NCBI GenBank assembly: GCA_025774245.1
Contig: JALGWI010000001.1
Coordinates: forward strand, 84,599-148,598
From: a bacterium
Lineage (GTDB): Bacteria > Joyebacterota > Joyebacteria > Joyebacterales > Joyebacteraceae
Direction of reading: 5' to 3'
Length of the DNA: 64,000 nt
A program made the position numbers and the translations under genes. Positions 45,401 through 53,954 of this stretch are shown piece after piece; the first letter of the stretch is position 1, and every line of letters begins with the position of its first letter. The notes below the pieces were generated by a model. That model searched no databases, had not been told where the DNA came from, and saw only the letters and a program-made list of their open reading frames with translations.

Positions 45401-46467
45401 ACGTCGGGACGATCGAGATCCGCGGCAAGGACGGCGGGCCGGAGCTCTTCATCGCGGGGCCCTCCGAGCACCCCCTCATCTGGGGCGAGCTCGTGTACTC
45501 CGACATGTCGTTCACCTACCCGTTCCCGGAGTCCGGGAACGGCGACGGGCTCAGCTTTCTCGAAAACGCCGACCTGTCTCTCCGGATGATCGCGGGGCGG
45601 AACGTCTGGTACCGGCGGTCCGACGCGAGCCTCCGCCTCGAGCAGGGCAGCTTCCTCACCTTCCTCGGGGTGCCGTCCGACGGCCTCTGCGTCGCCGGTC
45701 AGGTGGAATCGACCAAGGGCACGGTGACCTACGCCAACAGCGACTTCGACGTTCGGCTCGCCTCCGTCGACTTCCCGTCGTTCTGCGAGCCCCCCCGGTT
45801 CTTCGTGGAGGCGGAGACGCGGGTCGAGGACGGGACGACGATCACCCTCACGATGGAATCGATCGAGGAGGCCCTGACGCCCGAATCCGCCGGCGTGCCT
45901 CTCGACGAGAGCGCGATCGTGCTCTCGTCGGACGCGCCCGAGGACAACACGCGCGAGCGGATCCTCTCGAAGCTCCAGTACGGCGTCTCCTACGACCTCC
46001 TCGCGGGGGAGGAGCAGGCGGCGATCGAGCGGCGGGGCGCCATCGAGGTGATCGGCGGGCAGATCAGCGGGGTGGTCACGAGGCCGCTCGTGGCGCCGAT
46101 CGAGGCCCGGATGAGGCGCAACCTGCGCCTCGATCTCGTCCGGATCGAGGTCGACTTCGTGCAGCACTTCGTCATGCAGGTCGACGGGTGGAGCGCGCAG
46201 TCCTCCAGCAGCACCTACGTTCCCTTCCTGCGCAACACGAGGCTCACGCTCGGCAAATACGTCTCCGAGGACTGGCTCATCTCGTACATCGGCGAGACCC
46301 GCAGCGTCAATGTCGTCGCCGGAGACAATCGGCTCGCCGTCCGGCAGGAACTTGGGATTGAATACGAGGTATCCCGCAACACGTCTCTCTCTCTGAGGGT
46401 CGTGTATGACCCCATCTGGCCCGGCTGGGACCGGAGGATTTCGATCGAGAACAGGTATCACTTCTGA
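42442..46467 (+). CDS. tamB: TamB-like translocation/assembly or lipid-transport protein
   Basis: A 1341-residue AsmA-like protein spanning the periplasm. TamB-family proteins work with Omp85 proteins in barrel assembly and carry phospholipids to the outer membrane. ATG 42442 follows caggagc and opens with RRRRW then the membrane anchor VVVLAVFIVVIVPLLVLGLRV. The long middle is repetitive beta structure expected to form a hydrophobic groove. The C-terminal DUF490 domain (about the last 350 residues) contains ISGVVTRPLVAPIEARMRR and ends in aromatic IENRYHF. It is followed directly by bamA, as in many FCB genomes, instead of tamA. Only 122 bases, including a promoter, separate them. Confidence 0.88.
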   Translation: MRRRRWVVVLAVFIVVIVPLLVLGLRVGSRHPAVKRAVLSRIVPDIEGQLSIGELDIGLASLSFGDVVIDLGEDGTVYVPSATVTVSYMNLVRERFAARRAIGSVILSGPRLTLVYGRDRADTTAPFDVTSIIEYLPDYLGISDGTVVLEDASTGRRVEVGSIALLLERTEEAGIHGDAVGSCLGGSENLTAEFSWDHEERVFSVTGGVADATLSDDLPLPAGLPIEIEEGKAWAVFGVSVAAGAEPHVDARFGFDGASIALPGVDETLGGVRGEGVFDGDVVHFSELAGRWRTAAWSAEGAFCLTACDLRGVVARASDVPIEPLVAIAGGTMIELDGSVDLEIGIRGPLDDVAVEIEVTDGSAVVAGVSVEDVRAEGRLTAEAVEVESITASAGGGAVRVAGTVTRGEPRLPWQIDIEGEATDLDATTIAGLAEIDGVEGRLDLTGIEAAGTTERFDLEGVATWRDAKVSGLNLGDGAGGFLLKDGTLHASIGSVDGAYSIIGEVREFPEDPAIDAELTLTSFALDSLLVLPEGPTLPVTLDGTLSVDGAPEALAVQGAIVLAGSQGSASIDVSGDLRGVGAGRELGLVLKSRDASVRGVPVPFVGSLRFDGSGVTLEVTDLAGVGQAHVRVGLSNDHPISGGLVISEGALRDVASMVVNGPAPEGVDGLIFASVSVGGTLEDLEASIQLQIGNGEVRGVRDLDAALVARVDGGVVELREFALSHGGVDVVTASGSADIDGDLAVNVRGEGIPGTLLGGAEGTRFDLAMGIGGETRHPTFDGRIESRAGEFLGIPFDDFSARVIGARGLARIDPLVLERDGSYRMTATGRLPYDVLAGGDDAEEGSLSIEVDGDPIALLGELTSIAESEGGEGRMVVHLVGGPDGLTIASASLDARAAVVRPVALFDEISDLEARAEIVDGELLTGEVTGLVDGDRLTVASRRGVRVEDRPLESLIVGSLDVGILGISTDPEGVHASVPDLMSPGDVGTIEIRGKDGGPELFIAGPSEHPLIWGELVYSDMSFTYPFPESGNGDGLSFLENADLSLRMIAGRNVWYRRSDASLRLEQGSFLTFLGVPSDGLCVAGQVESTKGTVTYANSDFDVRLASVDFPSFCEPPRFFVEAETRVEDGTTITLTMESIEEALTPESAGVPLDESAIVLSSDAPEDNTRERILSKLQYGVSYDLLAGEEQAAIERRGAIEVIGGQISGVVTRPLVAPIEARMRRNLRLDLVRIEVDFVQHFVMQVDGWSAQSSSSTYVPFLRNTRLTLGKYVSEDWLISYIGETRSVNVVAGDNRLAVRQELGIEYEVSRNTSLSLRVVYDPIWPGWDRRISIENRYHF

Positions 46468-46524
46468 TCTCGCCACACAGCGTAACTCCGTAGCCCTTAG
46501 ACGTTTCCGCGGCCAAACTATGTG

Positions 46525-46553
46525 TTTACACTGCCCGAACGCTGTGCTACGAT
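46525..46553 (+). promoter_or_regulatory. Promoter of the bamA-lpx operon
   Basis: TTTACA (46525-46530) and TACGAT (46548-46553) with the optimal 17-base spacing, 36 bases before ATG 46590. It could make bamA and the lipid A genes independent of upstream transcription. Confidence 0.55.
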
Positions 46554-46589
46554 GCCGCCTTGGCGCAGGAGGCACGGAGGTGTCATACG

Positions 46590-49019
46590 ATGCGATTGCG
46601 CATGAGGGGTCTCTGTACCCTGGTTCCGCTCGTTCTGCTCCTGTCCGTGGCCACGCTCGGGGCCCAGGTCGTGAGCGACATACAGGTTGAGGGTAACGAG
46701 CACGTCAGCAGAGACCGCGTCCTGCTGGGTTTCGGCGTCACGATGGGGGAAGAGGTCTCGGGAGAGGCCGTCCGGGAAGGTGTCCAGAGGCTCTACGCCC
46801 TGGGGAACTTCTCCGACGTCCAGGTCTACGCCGAGGACGAGGACGACGGGACGATCGTGCTCGTCGTCGTCCTCGAGGAGCGGCCCAGGATCTCCGAGAT
46901 CGAGATCACCGGGCACGACAAGGTAGACGACTCTGACATCGAGGACCTGCTGCGGTTCAGCAAGAACACCCCGTTCGATCCCGGCAAGATCGAGGACTCG
47001 CGCGTCGCGATCCTCGCCCTCTACGAGAGCAAGGGCTTCCCGTCGGCGACCGTCGACATCCAGGCCGAACAGACCTCCGAGAGCACGGTCAAGGTGAATG
47101 TCCAGGTCGACGAGGGGGTCCGCGTGACGATCTCCCGGATCGCCTTCGAAGGGAACACCGCTCTCGACGAGACCGACCTCCAGAAGGTGCTGGAGACCAA
47201 GGAGGACCGCTGGTGGCGGACCGACGCCTTCCTGGATCGCGAGGTCCTCGAGAGCGACCTCACCAAGCTCGTCGAGCGCTTCCGCGACGAGGGCTACATC
47301 GACGCCGCAGTGCTCGGCTACGAGACGGTCTACGACGAGACGGGGGAGAAGGTCGAGATCACGATCCAGGTCGACCAGGGCGAGCTCTACCGGGTCTCCG
47401 CCGTTCAGTGGCTCGGCGTTGAGCCTTTCGCCCTCGAGGCTCTGGAGAGGCTGACGAAGATCAGGATCGGCGACGTCTACAGGCCAGATCTGGCCGAGGA
47501 GACCATCCGGGAGGCCTACGCCTGGTACGGCGAGGAGGGTTACATCCACGCCCGGATCTACAGCTCCGAAGACGTCGAATCTGCGAACGAGCTCAAGGTC
47601 ATCTTCCACGTCGACCAGGGCGAGCCCGCCCGCGTCGGTCAGATCCACATCACCGGCAACACGCGGACGCAGGAGAAGATCATCAGGCGGGAGCTCCTGG
47701 TCAGGCCGGGCGACCTCTACAAGACCTCCGAGGTGATCGCGAGCCAGCGCAAGGTGGCGAACCTCGGCTTCTTCGACGGACCGTTCGTCGAGTTCGCGGA
47801 GAGCGGCGATCCCGACAAGATCGACCTCGTGTTCCAGGTCGAGGAGCGTCAGACGGGCCGCGCCGGTGTCGGCATGTCGCACACGGGCGAGCGGGGCATC
47901 ACCGGGTTCATCGAGCTCAGCGAGGGGAATCTCTTCGGAAGCGGTCGCTTCCTCGACCTCAAGTGGGAGTTCGGCAAGATCGCGAACGAGATCGTCCTGG
48001 GCTTTACCGAGCCCTGGTTCATGGACCGCAGGCTCTCGCTCGGATTCGACGTCTTCGACACCCGGGACGAGAGGTACTACACGTCCCTGCCGGACGGCTT
48101 CTTCGAGGACGCGTACCCCGATTCGATCTACGAGGAGTTGCTGCGTGGGGACAGCTCGAGGCGCTACGCCGTGGAGCGGAAACGGCGGGGCGGCGACGTC
48201 CGCCTCGGCTGGCCGCTGTTCGGTTCCCGGTACACGATGATCTACACGAAGTACACGCTCGAGCAGTTCAAGCTCTACGAGTTCACGGACCTTACCTACA
48301 CCTACGAAGAGACACACATCGACACGACCGTGGCGCCCCCCGACACCGTGACCGTGACCAGGAGCGAGACCGACCGGTACGATCGCTTCAACCCGGGGTG
48401 GGAGTGGAGGAGCGGATTCACGGTGACGCTCGTGCGTCGGACGACCGACCGGAGGATGCACGCGAGGCTGGGCAGCTACTCCAGGCTCACGGCCGACCTC
48501 TTCGGCTGGGCCTTCGGTGGCGACGTCCGGTACCAGCGGTACGTCCTCGACACGAGGAAGCACTGGCCGTCGGTCTTCCGGTCGACCTTCACGCTCCGGG
48601 GGAGGGGCGGAATCGTCACGGGGTACGGCGACCCGTTCACGGTGCCGGACGACACCCGGTTCGAGCTGGGCGGCGTCGGCCTGAACGGCGTCCGCGGTTA
48701 CGACAACAGGGCGATCCTCCCGTTCGGACGGTCGCTCTACGGTGGGAGAACCATGCTTCTCGGGAGTGCGGAGCTGAAGTTCGCGGTCACGAACGAGCGG
48801 GAACAGATTCCCGTCTACGTGCTGGGTTTCATCGACGCCGGGAACGCCTGGGAGAGCGCGAGTGAGGTGGATCCCACCGACCTCTTCTGGGGGGCGGGCT
48901 TCGGCGTCCGGCTCGAGGTTCCCGTGTTGGGCAACCTCGGTATCGACATGGGCTACGGGTTCGACGAGTTCCTGGGCGGCAGTTGGATAGTCCACTACCA
49001 GTTCGGAATCGACTACTAG
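46590..49019 (+). CDS. bamA: BamA, Omp85 outer-membrane barrel assembly factor
   Basis: An 809-residue insertase for outer-membrane barrels. ATG 46590 has ggaggtg upstream; the earlier in-frame TTG 46560 would add ten residues before the signal. After the signal peptide (about 1-26) come five POTRA domains to about residue 350. Their starts are marked by SDIQVEGNEHVSRDRVL, ISEIEITGHDKVDDSDI, ISRIAFEGNTALDETDL, YRVSAVQWLGVEPFAL and VGQIHITGNTRTQEKII. The barrel follows, with ELGGVGLNGVRGYDNRAI carrying the conserved VRGY/F loop-6 motif. The protein ends in aromatic HYQFGIDY. The skp gene lies directly downstream. Confidence 0.96.
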   Translation: MRLRMRGLCTLVPLVLLLSVATLGAQVVSDIQVEGNEHVSRDRVLLGFGVTMGEEVSGEAVREGVQRLYALGNFSDVQVYAEDEDDGTIVLVVVLEERPRISEIEITGHDKVDDSDIEDLLRFSKNTPFDPGKIEDSRVAILALYESKGFPSATVDIQAEQTSESTVKVNVQVDEGVRVTISRIAFEGNTALDETDLQKVLETKEDRWWRTDAFLDREVLESDLTKLVERFRDEGYIDAAVLGYETVYDETGEKVEITIQVDQGELYRVSAVQWLGVEPFALEALERLTKIRIGDVYRPDLAEETIREAYAWYGEEGYIHARIYSSEDVESANELKVIFHVDQGEPARVGQIHITGNTRTQEKIIRRELLVRPGDLYKTSEVIASQRKVANLGFFDGPFVEFAESGDPDKIDLVFQVEERQTGRAGVGMSHTGERGITGFIELSEGNLFGSGRFLDLKWEFGKIANEIVLGFTEPWFMDRRLSLGFDVFDTRDERYYTSLPDGFFEDAYPDSIYEELLRGDSSRRYAVERKRRGGDVRLGWPLFGSRYTMIYTKYTLEQFKLYEFTDLTYTYEETHIDTTVAPPDTVTVTRSETDRYDRFNPGWEWRSGFTVTLVRRTTDRRMHARLGSYSRLTADLFGWAFGGDVRYQRYVLDTRKHWPSVFRSTFTLRGRGGIVTGYGDPFTVPDDTRFELGGVGLNGVRGYDNRAILPFGRSLYGGRTMLLGSAELKFAVTNEREQIPVYVLGFIDAGNAWESASEVDPTDLFWGAGFGVRLEVPVLGNLGIDMGYGFDEFLGGSWIVHYQFGIDY

Positions 49020-49070
49020 GCGCCGCGCCGGTCGGCGGGTGGCGCGGTCTCGGCACGAACGGAGGTCATC

Positions 49071-49601
49071 TTGAGACGAAGTGCGACAATCATCGTGGCG
49101 GCGGTTCTCCTGATCTCTCTGGCCGGCACGAGCGCTCTCGGGGCAGACAAGATCGCGTACATCCACTCGGAGCAGATCCGGCAGGAATACAACGGGGCCC
49201 GGGACATCGAGACCGCGCTCCAGGCGAGCGTCGCCGACTGGCGGGCCCAGGCGCAGACGATGGAGTCCGAGATCCAGGGGCTCGTCACCGAGCTTCAGAG
49301 CCAGAGGCTGCTCCTCTCCGAGGACGCCGCGCAGGAGAAGGAACGCTCCATCCAGGAGAAGCAGGTGGCGTTCGAGGGGTACCTGAACGAGGTCTGGGGC
49401 GTCGGCGGTCTGGCCGCCCGGAAGGAGGCCGAGCTCTGGCAACCGGTCTTCGACAGGGTCAACGCGATCATCAACGAGATCGGGGAGGAGGGTGACTACT
49501 CCATGATCTTCGACGCCGCGCAGATGGGGATCGTGTTTGCCGTTCCCGAGACGGATCTCACCCAGCAGGTCCTGGACAAGCTGAACGGAGAGGTCGAGTA
49601 G
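49071..49601 (+). CDS. skp: OmpH/Skp-family periplasmic chaperone
   Basis: A 176-residue holdase for unfolded outer-membrane proteins. TTG 49071 lies after ggaggtcatc. Signal peptide residues 1-24 (ending SALGA). The start of the mature chain, [17 protein letters not shown], is typical for OmpH. A long coiled coil (about 50-130) gives the tentacles. The C-terminal strand region ([20 protein letters not shown]) completes the trimer body and ends TQQVLDKLN. The bamA-skp-lpxD order is widely conserved. Confidence 0.9.
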   Translation: MRRSATIIVAAVLLISLAGTSALGADKIAYIHSEQIRQEYNGARDIETALQASVADWRAQAQTMESEIQGLVTELQSQRLLLSEDAAQEKERSIQEKQVAFEGYLNEVWGVGGLAARKEAELWQPVFDRVNAIINEIGEEGDYSMIFDAAQMGIVFAVPETDLTQQVLDKLNGEVE

Positions 49602-49642
49602 CCGTTCGACCGGCCGCTCGCGGTACCCGAAGGGACCGACTT

Positions 49643-50683
49643 ATGAACATGACCCTTGATGAGGTGGCGAAGCTCGTAGGCGGCAGGGTCGTCGGCGACG
49701 GGTCGATCGTGCTCTCCGGCGTGGCCGGAATCAAAGAGGCCGGTCCGGGGCAACTCACCTTTCTCTCCAATCCCAAGTACGAGCGGTATCTCGCGGAGAC
49801 GGCCGCTTCGGCCGTTCTCGTCTCCGACGAGCAGAGCTCTGCCGCCGAGTCGAACGGGAAGCCTCTCCTCGTCGTGGAGAACGCGTACGGGGCCTTCGCC
49901 CGGGCGATGGAGATCTTCGCCGACGCCGCGCCGACGGTCGCGCCCGGCGTCCACCCGAGCGCAGTCGTGGACGACACCGCGAAACTCGGCGCGGACGCGG
50001 CGGTCGGAGCGAACGTCGTGATCATGGACGACGCAGTGCTCGGCGACCGCGTCATCGTGCATCCCGGGGCCTATCTCGGGCGCGGCGTCGTGGTCGGCGC
50101 GGACACCGTGATCCACCCGAACACCACGGTGCGGGAGGCGTGCCGCATCGGCGAACGGGTCATCGTGCACTCCGGCACGGTGATCGGGAGCGACGGTTTC
50201 GGCTTCGCGCGCGAGGGCGACGTCTGTCGCAAGGTCCCGCAGGTGGGAATCGTCGTCGTCGAGGACGACGTCGAGATCGGATCGAACGTCTGCATCGATC
50301 GCGCGACGATCGGAACGACACGAATCGGAAGGGGAACCAAGATCGACAACCTGGTGCAGATCGCGCACAACGTGGTGATCGGCGAGGGCGCGCTCGTCGT
50401 AGCGCAGGTCGGGATCTCGGGAAGCACGGAGGTCGGAAACAACGTGGTGCTCGGGGGGCAGGCGGGGGTCGTGGGCCACATCCGGATCGGCGACGGCGTG
50501 ATGGTCGGCGCGCAGTCCGGGGTCACGAGGTCGATCGCCGCAGGCGAGCGCGTGTCGGGCTATCCTGCCCGGAAACACTCAGTGGCGAAGAGGCTCCTAG
50601 CATGTCTGAACCAGCTTCCATCGCTGTACGGGAAGGTGAAGGAGCTCGAGCGCAGGCTCCGCAAGGTAGAAGAGGAGGGGTGA
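49643..50683 (+). CDS. lpxD: UDP-3-O-acylglucosamine N-acyltransferase
   Basis: A 346-residue enzyme adding the N-linked hydroxyacyl chain in the third step of lipid A synthesis. The N-terminal uridine-binding domain (about 1-100, with [24 protein letters not shown] wording) leads into a left-handed beta-helix of hexapeptide repeats (about 105-310). The helix carries the catalytic His in [19 protein letters not shown] and the [11 protein letters not shown] loop. A short C-terminal helix closes the trimer. Its stop overlaps the lpxC start (TGATG). Confidence 0.95.
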   Translation: MNMTLDEVAKLVGGRVVGDGSIVLSGVAGIKEAGPGQLTFLSNPKYERYLAETAASAVLVSDEQSSAAESNGKPLLVVENAYGAFARAMEIFADAAPTVAPGVHPSAVVDDTAKLGADAAVGANVVIMDDAVLGDRVIVHPGAYLGRGVVVGADTVIHPNTTVREACRIGERVIVHSGTVIGSDGFGFAREGDVCRKVPQVGIVVVEDDVEIGSNVCIDRATIGTTRIGRGTKIDNLVQIAHNVVIGEGALVVAQVGISGSTEVGNNVVLGGQAGVVGHIRIGDGVMVGAQSGVTRSIAAGERVSGYPARKHSVAKRLLACLNQLPSLYGKVKELERRLRKVEEEG

Positions 50684-51990
50684 TGGGGCGAACGCGCCAG
50701 CGGACGCTCGGTGGCAGGTGCTCCTACAAGGGCATCGGGATTCACACGGGTCGTCAGTCGACGGTCTCGTTCGGACCGGCTCCTCCCAACTCCGGCATCG
50801 TGTTCAAACGCGTCGATCTGCCGGGATCCCCGACGATCCCGGCGTCGATCACCCACGCCGTGAGCTCGGACGACATCGCGCGCCGCACGACGCTCTCCCT
50901 TAACGGCGTCAGGATCTTCACGGTCGAGCACGTCCTCGCGGCGCTCGTGGGGCTCGGGATCGACAACGCGGTCGTCGAGCTCGACGCCGACGAGCCGGCG
51001 GAGCCGATCGACGGAAGCTGCAAGCCGTTCGTCGACCTCCTGACCGAGGCGGGCGTGGTCGAGCAGGACGCGTCACTCCAACACCTCGAGATCGTCGAGC
51101 CGGTCGCCTTCACAGAGGGCGACGTCCACCTCGCGGCGTCGCCTTACGACGGCTTCCGTCTGTCGTTCACCATCTCCTATGCGAACCCGACGATCGGAAC
51201 GCAGTACGCGAGCTTCGATCTGACCGAGGACACGTTTCTCCGGGAGATCGCTCCGGCTCGGACGTTCGCCCTCGAGCGCGACGTCGACGCCCTGAAGAAG
51301 CAGGGTCTCATCAAGGGGGGGAGCCTCGAGAACGCGATCCTCGTTGGGGAACAGGGCATCGTCAACCAGGCACCGCTGAGGTTCCCCGACGAGTTCGTGC
51401 GTCACAAGATGCTCGATCTCCTCGGGGATCTGGCGCTTCTCGGGATGCCCATCAAGGGCCACGTGTTCGCGTCCAAGGCCGGGCACGCGACGAACGTCAA
51501 GTTCGTGCAGAAGCTCAAGGAGGGCATCCAGGAGGGGAAGGTCAAGTACAGCGGGACGACGACGTGGGACATCGGCGTCATCGAACAGATCATGCCGCAC
51601 CGCTACCCGTTCCTGTTCGTCGACAAGATCCTCGAGCTGGACGACAAGCGCGTCGTCGGGGTCAAGAACTTCACGATGAACGAGTGGTACTTCGCGGGGC
51701 ACTTCCCCGGCCACCCGATCGCGCCGGCCGTCCTCATCATCGAGGCCATGGCACAGGTGGGAGGGTTCCTCCTCCTGTCCCGGATCGAGGAGAGAGAGAA
51801 GAAGCTCGTGTACTTCACGAGAATCGACAACGCCAGGTTCAGGCAGCCGGTCCGACCGGGCGACACGGTTCGGTTCGAACTCGAGCTGCTGCGGCTCAGG
51901 CGAGGAACCTGCAAGATGCGCGGGGCCGCCTTCGTGCGCGGGGAACTCGTCGCCGACGCCGTGCTCTGGTCACAGGTCGTGGAACGATAG
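50683..51990 (+). CDS. lpxC/fabZ: Bifunctional LpxC deacetylase / FabZ dehydratase
   Basis: A 435-residue fusion. Residues about 1-285 are the zinc deacetylase that commits UDP-acyl-GlcNAc to lipid A. The Glu-His pair is in FTVEHVLAAL, the His/Asp zinc ligands are in FVRHKMLDLLGDL, and the general acid His is in FASKAGHATN. Residues about 295-435 are the beta-hydroxyacyl-ACP dehydratase, with IMPHRYPFLFVDKI and the hot-dog active site FAGHFPGHPIAP then EAMAQ. This fusion is characteristic of Bacteroidetes, Chlorobi and relatives and ties fatty acid and lipid A synthesis together. The longer upstream reading overlapping lpxD is not supported. Confidence 0.95.
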   Translation: MGRTRQRTLGGRCSYKGIGIHTGRQSTVSFGPAPPNSGIVFKRVDLPGSPTIPASITHAVSSDDIARRTTLSLNGVRIFTVEHVLAALVGLGIDNAVVELDADEPAEPIDGSCKPFVDLLTEAGVVEQDASLQHLEIVEPVAFTEGDVHLAASPYDGFRLSFTISYANPTIGTQYASFDLTEDTFLREIAPARTFALERDVDALKKQGLIKGGSLENAILVGEQGIVNQAPLRFPDEFVRHKMLDLLGDLALLGMPIKGHVFASKAGHATNVKFVQKLKEGIQEGKVKYSGTTTWDIGVIEQIMPHRYPFLFVDKILELDDKRVVGVKNFTMNEWYFAGHFPGHPIAPAVLIIEAMAQVGGFLLLSRIEEREKKLVYFTRIDNARFRQPVRPGDTVRFELELLRLRRGTCKMRGAAFVRGELVADAVLWSQVVER

Positions 51991-52002
51991 CCGGAGGATA
52001 GG

Positions 52003-52776
52003 ATGCCCGAAGTCGATCCAAGAGCCATCGTGCACGAGGACGCCACGCTCGCCAAGGGCGCCGTCGTCGAGCCGTTCGCGATCGTCGGGCCGAACGTCTC
52101 GATCGGCCGAGGGAGCCGCGTCTGTTCCCAGGCGCTCATCAAGAGCGACACCGAGATCGGCGAGGACTGCGTGATCGGTCACAGCGCCGTCGTCGGCTCG
52201 GATCCGCAGGACCTCAAGTACGACGGCGAGACGACGCACCTCAAGATCGGCGACCGCACGACCGTGCGGGAGTTCGTCACGCTGAACCGCGCGACGGGGG
52301 AGGGTGAGGCGACGGTCGTCGGCAGCGACACCCTCATCATGGCCTACGCCCACGTCGCCCACAACTGCATCATCGGCGACCACGTCGTGATCGTGAACGC
52401 GGTGAGCCTCGCCGGTCACGTCGAGATCGAGGACTTCGCGATCGTCTGCGGGATGACGGCCGTGCAGCAGTTCGTGAGGATCGGGTTGCACAGCTACGTC
52501 GGAGGAGCGTGTCGCATCTCGAAGGACGTGCCCCCGTACTTCAAGATCGGGGGCGTGCCTACGAGACCGATCGAGGTCAACACCGTCGGCCTTCTCCGGC
52601 GCGGCTTCTCCGAGGAGTCGCTGAACCAGCTCAGGAAGGCCTACAGGCTTCTCTACCTGACCGATCTGAACACGACGCAGGCCCTTGTGCGGATCAAGAA
52701 GGAGCTCAAGCCGACTGCGGAGATCGAGACGCTCGTCGGGTTCATCGAGGCGTCGCAGCGCGGGATCATCAAGTAG
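52003..52776 (+). CDS. lpxA: UDP-N-acetylglucosamine O-acyltransferase
   Basis: A 257-residue enzyme catalysing the first lipid A step, O-acylation of UDP-GlcNAc (or of a diamino analogue in some bacteria). Ten or so hexapeptide turns build the left-handed helix (about 1-185). The catalytic His lies in LIMAYAHVAHNCIIGDHV, and HSAVVGSDPQDLKYDGETTH matches the family loop. The C-terminal helical domain is intact (LNQLRKAYRLLYLTDLN). The next gene is an oxidoreductase, which raises the question of whether the natural substrate is the 3-amino analogue. Confidence 0.95.
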   Translation: MPEVDPRAIVHEDATLAKGAVVEPFAIVGPNVSIGRGSRVCSQALIKSDTEIGEDCVIGHSAVVGSDPQDLKYDGETTHLKIGDRTTVREFVTLNRATGEGEATVVGSDTLIMAYAHVAHNCIIGDHVVIVNAVSLAGHVEIEDFAIVCGMTAVQQFVRIGLHSYVGGACRISKDVPPYFKIGGVPTRPIEVNTVGLLRRGFSEESLNQLRKAYRLLYLTDLNTTQALVRIKKELKPTAEIETLVGFIEASQRGIIK

Positions 52777-52903
52777 CGACCGCCCTCCGGGCGAGCGCCG
52801 AACGGAGACCTGAGCGAGATAGGGAGAGCGAGCCCTCCCGGTTCGCCGTGTCGGACGGCGGCGCGGCCGGACGGCGGTCGGTCTCTCCAGGGGAGGTCAG
52901 ACA

Positions 52904-53872
52904 GTGCGAAGGGTCGGAGTGATCGGCGTCGGACACCTAGGGCGGTTCCACACAAAGGTCTACTCGGAGATCCCGTCCTGCGAACTGGTCGGCGTCCACG
53001 ACACCGACGGAGAGCGAGCGGCGGCGATCGCGGAGGAGTACGGGACGCGGGCCGTGGCCGATCTCGGGGAGCTCCTCGAGAGCGTCGACGCCGTGAGCAT
53101 CGCGGTCCCGACGGGCGCGCACCACGAAGTCGGGATGCGCTGCCTGGCGAGCGGCGTCCACGCCCTCATCGAGAAGCCGATCGCACCTACAGCGGAGGAG
53201 GCCCGCGACCTGGTGCGCGCCGCCCGGGAGGGCGGCCTCACCCTTCAGGTCGGGCACATCGAGCGGTTCAACCCGGCGATGCGCGCCGGCCTGTCGATCA
53301 TCTCGAAGCCCATGTTCGTCGAGGCCCACAGGCTCGGGATCTTCGTCCCGCGGGGCACCGACGTCGCCGTCGTGCTCGACCTCATGATCCACGACATCGA
53401 CCTGATCCTCGCGGCCGTCGCCTCGCCGGTCGCCTCGATCCACGCGGTCGGGGTGCAGGTGCTCTCGTCCTCGATCGACATCGCGAACGCACGACTCACG
53501 TTCGAGGACGGCTGCGTGGCGAACGTCACAGCGAGCAGGGTCTCCCGTGAGAGGATGAGGAAGATCCGCTTCTTCCAGCACGACGCCTACGTCTCGATCG
53601 ACTGTATGAAGCCGCAGACGCAGATCTTCCGCCGACGGGACGTGCCGGAGGAGACGCTGCGCCGGATCGCGGCGGGCGAGATCGAGGGCGGCCTCGAGGA
53701 CATCGTGAAGTACGAGGAGCCTGCCCTCGACGGGGCGGACTCGCTGACGCTCGAGCTCGAGTCGTTCCTCCACGCCGTCGAGACGGGCGAGAGGCCGCCG
53801 GTCGACGGCGTGGACGGTCTCAAGGCGCTCGAGGTGGCGCTCGAGATCCTCAGGCAGATCGGCCGGCAGTGA
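52904..53872 (+). CDS. Gfo/Idh/MocA-family oxidoreductase in the lipid A operon
   Basis: A 322-residue NAD(P)-dependent sugar oxidoreductase, GTG start after ggggaggtcagaca. The Rossmann motif VGVIGVGHLGRFHTKVYSEI is at the N-terminus. The family's EKPIA signature is in HALIEKPIAPTAEEARDL, and the active-site region is VGHIERFNPAMRAG with DLMIHDIDLILA. It lies between lpxA and lpxB. In Acidithiobacillus ferrooxidans that place is held by gnnA and gnnB, where GnnA, of this same family, oxidises UDP-GlcNAc at C3. No GnnB-type aminotransferase is present here. A GnnA-like role is plausible but unproven, so no symbol is assigned. Confidence 0.85.
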   Translation: MRRVGVIGVGHLGRFHTKVYSEIPSCELVGVHDTDGERAAAIAEEYGTRAVADLGELLESVDAVSIAVPTGAHHEVGMRCLASGVHALIEKPIAPTAEEARDLVRAAREGGLTLQVGHIERFNPAMRAGLSIISKPMFVEAHRLGIFVPRGTDVAVVLDLMIHDIDLILAAVASPVASIHAVGVQVLSSSIDIANARLTFEDGCVANVTASRVSRERMRKIRFFQHDAYVSIDCMKPQTQIFRRRDVPEETLRRIAAGEIEGGLEDIVKYEEPALDGADSLTLELESFLHAVETGERPPVDGVDGLKALEVALEILRQIGRQ

Positions 53873-53954
53873 CGTCCGCGGACGCCTTGCCGGTCCCGCA
53901 CGGCGGGCGTGTCCCAGGACGCGCCGCCGGCTTCCGGGCTCCCGGGGGCATGCG

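Noticed and set aside
43225..46575. A long minus-strand open frame across tamB
   Set aside because: Antisense shadow of a verified gene; low-complexity Arg/Asp/Val-rich product with no family features.
50140..50682. N-terminal extension of LpxC-FabZ overlapping lpxD
   Set aside because: It is out of frame with lpxD, has no domain similarity, and ATG 50683 gives the normal LpxC N-terminus.
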